A stretch of 49,879 bases of DNA, taken from Betaproteobacteria bacterium HGW-Betaproteobacteria-14 (GTDB taxonomy: Bacteria > Pseudomonadota > Gammaproteobacteria > Burkholderiales > Rhodocyclaceae). The notes under the pieces are model-generated. The model worked only from the letters and a program-made list of their open reading frames with translations, was not told the DNA's origin and did no database searches. The position numbers and the translations under genes are program-made. Within the stretch, counting starts at the first letter, position 1; each line of letters begins with the position of its first letter. Location of the stretch: contig PHCS01000013.1 of NCBI GenBank assembly GCA_002840845.1, positions 1 to 49,879 on the forward strand, given 5' to 3'. Of the stretch, positions 44,642-49,879 are shown one piece after another.

Positions 44642-46801
44642 ATGGCATTCAACTTCACTTCCTCCACGAAGTCGCCGGACGGCACTGAGGCTCCCGCGGA
44701 TGATACGCAGAGCACCATCATGGACGACCTGCAGCAGGCGGCAGTGCGGGGCGGCCGTTTCAAACTGCCCGGGATAGGCGACCAGCCAGTCGGCTCGCAG
44801 CTGCAATTGCTGGGCGGCATCTTTGTATTCTTTCTGTTTGTCGTGGGCGTGTCGGCCTGGCTCGACAACCGGACGGCCACGCACGGCACTGCCTATACCT
44901 CGGCCGCAGGGCAGATGCGAACACTCTCGCAATCCATCGCCAAGTCGGCCCAGCTTGCCCTGCAGGGCAATGCGGCGGCATTCGCCGAACTGAAGGAGAG
45001 CCGCAGCAACTTCGCCAGCCTTCTGGAACAGGTTACGCATGGCGGCACAATCGATGAAATCGCAGTGCCCCCCAGTCCTGACGTCACCCGCCCCGCCCTT
45101 CAGGCGCTGACTGTCGAATGGGGCAAGACCGACAAGAATGCGTCAGTGGTACTGGAGCAGGAGAAGAACCTGCAGCAGCTCGGCAAATCGGTATCGACCA
45201 TCAATGCGAAGAACCCGCAGCTGCTGGAATTGGCCGAACAGGTCGCCGCACTCAAGTTGCAGATCGGCGCCTCGGCGCGTGAAATTGCCGCCGCCAACCA
45301 GCTGGTCATGCTGACGCAGCGCCTGGCGAAGAACGCCAACGCCCTGCTGGTGGCCGACGCCATCGATCCCGAGGTGGCTTTTCTGCTGGGCAAGGACACC
45401 AATACCTTCCGTGATGTGCTCGGCGCCCTGAGCAAGGGTTCCGAGGCGATGCGAATCAGCCCTGCGGGCGACCCCGAGACCAAGGAAAAGCTGGTTGAGC
45501 TGGATGCGGCGTTCAAGGAATACCAGGAGGCTGTGGCCGGCATCCTCGGCAATATGCAAAAACTGGTGCAGGCGAAGCAGGCGGGGAGCAGCATCTTCCG
45601 CGACAGCGTCCCGCTGTTGAAGGCAACCACAGGGCTGGCCAACGCCTACGCGGCCGGAATTGCCGCCAGCGCCACCAATACCTGGGTCATCTCGATCTTC
45701 TCGATGCTTGCCGTCGCCATGCTTGGCTTGATGGTCAAGGTCTTCAACGACGATTCCGCAACCCGCCGCGAGCAGGCCGAGCGAGAGCGCCATGTGGCGG
45801 AGCAATCCAAGAATGCCAGCCAGGAGGCCATTCTCCGCCTGATGAACGAGATGGGCGACCTGGCCGACGGCGACTTGACGGTTCGTGCCACCGTGACCGA
45901 GGACATTACGGGCGCCATTGCCGATTCGGTGAATTACACGATTGAGGAACTCGGCGTGCTGGTGCGGCGAATCAACGATGCGGCCGGGCGTGTGGCATCC
46001 GCATCCGCGGCCGCGCAGAAGACCTCGAACGAACTCCTGGTCGCGACCGAGCGCCAGTCACAGGAGATTCAGCAAGCGGGCAACAACGTCCTCGATATGG
46101 CGAAATCGATGAACCAGGTGTCAAGCGAGGCCATGGAGTCCGCCCAGGTGGCGCGCCACTCCCTGGATGCCGCGCAAAAGGGCGCCGAGGCGGTGGAGAA
46201 CTCCATCAAGGGCATGAACGAAATTCGCGACCAGATTCAGGAGACCTCCAAGCGGATCAAGCGCCTGGGTGAATCCTCCCAGGAGATCGGCGAGATCGTG
46301 GAACTGATCTCGGACATTACCGAACAGACCAACGTGCTGGCGCTTAACGCCGCCATTCAGGCAGCTTCCGCCGGCGAGGCGGGCCGCGGCTTCACGGTGG
46401 TTGCGGAGGAAGTTCAGCGCCTGGCGGAACGCTCCGGCGAAGCGACGAAGCAGATCGCGGCGATCGTGAAGACAATTCAGACCGATACGCAAGATGCAGT
46501 ATCAGCCATGGAGAACTCGACGCGCGGCGTGGTGGATGGCGCCAAGCTGTCCGATGCTGCCGGCCAGGCGCTGCAGGAGATCTCTTCGGTGTCGACCAAC
46601 CTCGCTTCCCTGATCGAATCGATCTCCTCCGCCACTCAGCAGCAAGCCGAGAATGCCACGCGCGTGGCGCAAAACATGCAGGGCATCCTCCAGGTGACCG
46701 AGCAGACAACCGTCGGCACCAAGCAGACCGCGGTATCGATCGGTCAGCTTGCCGAACTGGCCGTCGAACTGAAAGGTTCGGTGTCGGGCTTCAAGGTCTA
46801 A
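44642..46801 (+). CDS. pilJ: Methyl-accepting chemotaxis protein PilJ
   Basis: The protein has 719 residues. Two membrane helices ('[17 protein letters not shown]' near residue 59 and '[17 protein letters not shown]' near 350) bracket a periplasmic PilJ-type sensor region. A HAMP-like linker and the signalling hairpin follow, with tip '[20 protein letters not shown]' and '[20 protein letters not shown]'. It senses surface cues or pilin and signals through PilI to ChpA. GGAGACCAAGG provides the ribosome site. Confidence 0.96.
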   Translation: MAFNFTSSTKSPDGTEAPADDTQSTIMDDLQQAAVRGGRFKLPGIGDQPVGSQLQLLGGIFVFFLFVVGVSAWLDNRTATHGTAYTSAAGQMRTLSQSIAKSAQLALQGNAAAFAELKESRSNFASLLEQVTHGGTIDEIAVPPSPDVTRPALQALTVEWGKTDKNASVVLEQEKNLQQLGKSVSTINAKNPQLLELAEQVAALKLQIGASAREIAAANQLVMLTQRLAKNANALLVADAIDPEVAFLLGKDTNTFRDVLGALSKGSEAMRISPAGDPETKEKLVELDAAFKEYQEAVAGILGNMQKLVQAKQAGSSIFRDSVPLLKATTGLANAYAAGIAASATNTWVISIFSMLAVAMLGLMVKVFNDDSATRREQAERERHVAEQSKNASQEAILRLMNEMGDLADGDLTVRATVTEDITGAIADSVNYTIEELGVLVRRINDAAGRVASASAAAQKTSNELLVATERQSQEIQQAGNNVLDMAKSMNQVSSEAMESAQVARHSLDAAQKGAEAVENSIKGMNEIRDQIQETSKRIKRLGESSQEIGEIVELISDITEQTNVLALNAAIQAASAGEAGRGFTVVAEEVQRLAERSGEATKQIAAIVKTIQTDTQDAVSAMENSTRGVVDGAKLSDAAGQALQEISSVSTNLASLIESISSATQQQAENATRVAQNMQGILQVTEQTTVGTKQTAVSIGQLAELAVELKGSVSGFKV

Positions 46802-46825
46802 AGCGGTCGAAGCGCGGACGATACG

Positions 46826-49800
46826 ATGGCTGCCACTTCCGATCTTGATCTCGGTCCGCTGTCCTGGGTCAAGGGCGAGATCGATCTCGCCTTGGGGCGC
46901 GCCCACGATGCGCTCGGCAAGTTTGTCGACAACCCCGGGGATTCCGCCCAGCTCAAGTTTGCCCGCACCCACCTTCATCAGGCGCATGGCGCACTCTCGA
47001 TTGTTGGCCTGGATGGCGTAACGCAATTCTCCGAGGCGATCGAACAGCTATTGTCCGATATTGAGGGCGGGCAGGTCGCCGCCACTGCCGCCCTGGGGGA
47101 ATTGGCGCAAAAGGCGATTTCCGTCATCCGCCATTATCTCGACGAGGTGGCGAGCGGCATGCCGAACCAGCCGCTCAAGTTCTTGGGGGTCTATCGTGAT
47201 CTGCTCGCGGCGCGTGGCGCCGAGCGTGTGGCACCAAGCGACCTGTTCTTTCCCGATCTCTCCTTGCGCCCGCCCAAACGGGAGGATGAGCCGCTGCAGC
47301 TGTCCTCCGCCGAAGCGGCCAGCCACCTGAAAACCGAGCGTGCCCGGTTCGAGCGGGGCTTTCTGCGCTGGCTGCGCAACGCCGACGATATCTCGGGGGT
47401 TGTCGAAATGCGCAGCGCCGTCGCAGCCATCGAGGCCACCCAGGCGCTGCCTTCTGCGCGCGCCTTCTGGTGGATCACGATCGCGCTGCTCGATGCCCTG
47501 GCGGCGCAGCAGGTGACCGGGGATTTCCACGTCAAGAAGCTTTGTGCCCGAATCGACCTGCAGATGCGTCGATTGCTGGAAGGTTCGAGGACGGTGTCCG
47601 AGCGGCTGGTGCGAGATGCATTGTATTTTGTCGCCGTCGCCAAGGGAGGCGGAGCGCTGGTGCAGAAGGTCAAGGAGACCTATCAGCTCGATGCGCTGGT
47701 ACCGGGCCAGACGGCAGACATCGAACCACTCAAGCCGGTCCTGCGCGCGATGCGGGATTCGCTGGGGTCGGCCAAGGAGGCCTGGAACAAATTCTGCGCA
47801 GGTACTGCGGCGGCTTTGCCGCAGTTCCATGACAACGCCGTCACGTTGGCGAGCAAAGGCGGCGGACTCATCAACGATCATCTTGCGCGTCTGGTCGCCA
47901 GCATCGCCGAAGCGGCTCAGTGGCTACGCAAGGATCCGCTCAAGCAGAACGATACGGTAGCGATGGAAATCGCCACTGCGTTGCTGTTGGCGGACAATGC
48001 CCTCGAGAATTACGAGCAGTTGGGGGGGGACTTCCCGCAACAAGCGGGAATCGTCATCGACAGACTGGGTACCCTGATGAGGGGCGAAACTCTCACTGGA
48101 ATGACGGCGCCCCTTCTCGATGAGATGTCCCGGCGCGCCCAGGAGCGACTGATGCTCAGTCAGGTAGCGCGCGAGATCCTTACCAACCTGGCCCAGGTCG
48201 AGCAGACCCTCGATGCCTTCTTCAGAGATACGAGCCGTCGTGAAGAATTGTCCGCTTTGGCCGGCCCGCTGAAGCAGATCGAGGGGGCGTTGGTTATCCT
48301 GGGGCAGGACAAGGCCGTAAACCTCGTGCGCGACTGCGATGCACGCATCAAAAATTTCGCCGACCCGGTCAGCCTGCCGCAACAACAGGAGTTCGAGGAA
48401 GTGGCGCACAACTTGTCCGGACTCGGCTTCTTCGTCGAGGCTCTGCAGCACGGACCGGCGGATCTCGATGAGATTCTCAGGCCGGTGCAGCCGAAGGCTC
48501 GGCCGACGGAAGCAGAGATAGCGGAAACCGCCCCCTCCTCAGTTGAAGACGAGTTGGAGCGACAGAAACGCGATACCCAGGCCCTCGTCTCGGCCTTGCG
48601 CGAGAAGCCGCAGGATGAAGGAGTGCGCGCGGACCTCAAGAAGCATCTGGAGACCATTCGCCAGGATGCCAGCCTTGTGGCCGATGCCAAGCTCGAAGAT
48701 GAAGCCAGGGCGGCGCTGGCGGCGCTGGCCAGTACGTCGGACGATGCCGCAGGCCATGTCGAGGAAGCCATGGCGCGCGTTGCGCCTGCGGCTCCCGTGG
48801 GCATGACGGCGCCCTCGGCTGAAACCCTGAGACTGGCCGAAGCACCAAGCGAGGAAGTCGACGCCGAACTGCTTGCCATATTCCTTGAAGAGGCGCATGA
48901 GGTGCTGGGCACCATCGGCGAGCATCTGGAATTGTCGCGCGGACAGCCGCACAACCACGAGCACCTCACCACCATTCGACGCGGCTTCCATACCCTGAAG
49001 GGCAGCGGCCGCATGGTTGGGTTGGCCGATCTGGGCGAAACCGCTTGGACGATCGAGCAGGTGATGAACAAGTGGCTGCAGTCAGAACAGGATGCCACTC
49101 CCTCCTTGTGTCGCCTTGTTGAGGAGGCGCATGCACTTTTCAGCGCCTGGGTCGACCAACTGGAGGCCGGAGGCGGCACGCATATGGACGCAACAGCGCT
49201 GGTGGCGCTTGCCGAACGCGTCAAGGCGGGGGTTGACGTTCTTGGCGAACCTGACGAGGCCGTCCGCCCGGATGACGTGACGCCGCCCGCAGCCGAAACG
49301 CCGGAACTGGAAGCCGCGACGGAAGAGGCCGCCGGAGAGGCTGAAGAAATCACGCTGACCCTGCCAGAAGACGCTGGGCCAACCACGTTGCCAGAGGAGG
49401 CGGCCTCCGGGGAGGGTGCTCCTGAGGTATTCCAGCCGCCGCCCGCTGACGACACCGTCGCCCTGGGCGATCTGGTTGTATCCCGTTCGCTCTACGACAT
49501 GTACGTTGGCGAGGCGCGTGGCCATCTTGCCGTGCTGCGCCTCGACCTGAATGCGCTCAAGCTGACGCCGCAAGTTCCGCCCGAGGAGATGGTGCGCGCT
49601 GCCCACACCCTGGCAGGCATATCCGGCACGGTAGGCATCGCACCGGTCAATCGCCTGGCATTGTCGCTCGAGCACGCCCTGCTTCGCCTGGCACGGAGCA
49701 GCCAGAGCTGCAACGGCGGACAGATCGGCCTGCTTGGCACAGCCATTTCCACCCTCGACGCGATGATTGCTTCGGTTGCCGAGCAGTCCGTGCCGCATGG

Positions 49801-49879
49801 GGCGGACGGACTCGCCGCCGAACTCGATGAGGTGGCGAGGTCGACACCGCCTGCCGCGCTAGAGCTAAGCGTGGTGCCT
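46826..49879 (+). CDS. chpA: ChpA/PilL hybrid histidine kinase, N-terminal 1018 residues (runs off window)
   Basis: The frame is open from ATG 46826 to the window end with no stop. The first 500 residues are helical with no named motif except the ChpA N-terminal region. A first HPt domain has its His at residue 722 in 'RRGFHTLKGSGRMVGLADL'. A second HPt-like domain has His927 in 'AAHTLAGISGTVG', lacking the usual Lys after HTL. Acidic linkers separate them. The kinase, CheW and receiver domains must lie beyond the window. It should autophosphorylate and feed PilG/PilH. Confidence 0.93.
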   Translation, partial: MAATSDLDLGPLSWVKGEIDLALGRAHDALGKFVDNPGDSAQLKFARTHLHQAHGALSIVGLDGVTQFSEAIEQLLSDIEGGQVAATAALGELAQKAISVIRHYLDEVASGMPNQPLKFLGVYRDLLAARGAERVAPSDLFFPDLSLRPPKREDEPLQLSSAEAASHLKTERARFERGFLRWLRNADDISGVVEMRSAVAAIEATQALPSARAFWWITIALLDALAAQQVTGDFHVKKLCARIDLQMRRLLEGSRTVSERLVRDALYFVAVAKGGGALVQKVKETYQLDALVPGQTADIEPLKPVLRAMRDSLGSAKEAWNKFCAGTAAALPQFHDNAVTLASKGGGLINDHLARLVASIAEAAQWLRKDPLKQNDTVAMEIATALLLADNALENYEQLGGDFPQQAGIVIDRLGTLMRGETLTGMTAPLLDEMSRRAQERLMLSQVAREILTNLAQVEQTLDAFFRDTSRREELSALAGPLKQIEGALVILGQDKAVNLVRDCDARIKNFADPVSLPQQQEFEEVAHNLSGLGFFVEALQHGPADLDEILRPVQPKARPTEAEIAETAPSSVEDELERQKRDTQALVSALREKPQDEGVRADLKKHLETIRQDASLVADAKLEDEARAALAALASTSDDAAGHVEEAMARVAPAAPVGMTAPSAETLRLAEAPSEEVDAELLAIFLEEAHEVLGTIGEHLELSRGQPHNHEHLTTIRRGFHTLKGSGRMVGLADLGETAWTIEQVMNKWLQSEQDATPSLCRLVEEAHALFSAWVDQLEAGGGTHMDATALVALAERVKAGVDVLGEPDEAVRPDDVTPPAAETPELEAATEEAAGEAEEITLTLPEDAGPTTLPEEAASGEGAPEVFQPPPADDTVALGDLVVSRSLYDMYVGEARGHLAVLRLDLNALKLTPQVPPEEMVRAAHTLAGISGTVGIAPVNRLALSLEHALLRLARSSQSCNGGQIGLLGTAISTLDAMIASVAEQSVPHGADGLAAELDEVARSTPPAALELSVVP

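Overview
The window reads as a stretch of core chromosome from a GC-rich betaproteobacterium, probably in or near the Rhodocyclales/Sterolibacterium group. The grounds are gene order and family content: metW-ampG; xth and pyrE back to back; mreBCD-mrdA-rodA-rlpA-dacC-aminotransferase-ybeD-lipB-lipA; thiD-thiE-hemL diverging from rubredoxin; and pilG-pilH-pilI-pilJ-chpA. Genus-level placement is inference. Coding density is very high. No gap between genes exceeds 300 bases, and I see no insertion sequence, prophage, CRISPR array or toxin-antitoxin pair.

Layout. 1-1707: end of metW and an AmpG-type permease. 1704-3071 (minus): four small membrane or stress-type proteins (DUF883/YqjD, YqjE holin-like, YqjK-like, LETM1-like). 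3148-6008: exonuclease III, orotate phosphoribosyltransferase, a DUF4124-type secreted coiled-coil protein and a YhhN-type lysoplasmalogenase. 6015-10240 (minus): gatC-gatA-gatB with two paralogous lipoprotein genes inserted between gatA and gatB. 10326-21367: the cell-shape and peptidoglycan block followed by lipoate synthesis and a TlpA-like thioredoxin. 21402-26651: DinB-like protein, DUF4197 protein, Rep-type helicase, a two-haem cytochrome c5-like protein, tRNA-Arg(CCG), a small unknown gene and an MscL with a zinc-ribbon tail. 26802-33471: AsmA-like protein, CobB sirtuin, UppP, a Ycf46-like AAA ATPase, a YqiA-like esterase and a methyltransferase. 33539-37963: an RNase II-family exoribonuclease, TonB-like protein, AroE and MtgA. 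38048-43136: MgtE, a GNAT acetyltransferase, HemL, ThiE, ThiD and rubredoxin. 43271-49879: the Pil-Chp chemosensory cluster for twitching motility, ending inside chpA.

How the genes work together. Much of the window serves the envelope. MreBCD, PBP2 and RodA build the lateral wall. RlpA and DacC trim it. UppP recycles the lipid carrier, MtgA polymerises glycan, and the AmpG-type permease may import wall fragments. Translation support comes from GatCAB and tRNA-Arg, and cofactor supply from LipA/B, ThiD/E and HemL.

The least expected features are small-scale. A 36-base GC-rich palindromic repeat occurs three times: once inside the RNase II-family gene, once as the C-terminal tail of the YhhN gene, and once as the leader of lipB. 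The copy inside the RNase gene is followed by a perfect 21-bp inverted duplication of the neighbouring coding sequence, with the reading frame kept open. Other points of interest are the twin six-cysteine lipoproteins in the gat operon, a LETM1-like protein beside yqjD/E/K, and an AAA ATPase translationally coupled to uppP. I found no convincing wholly new multi-gene system.
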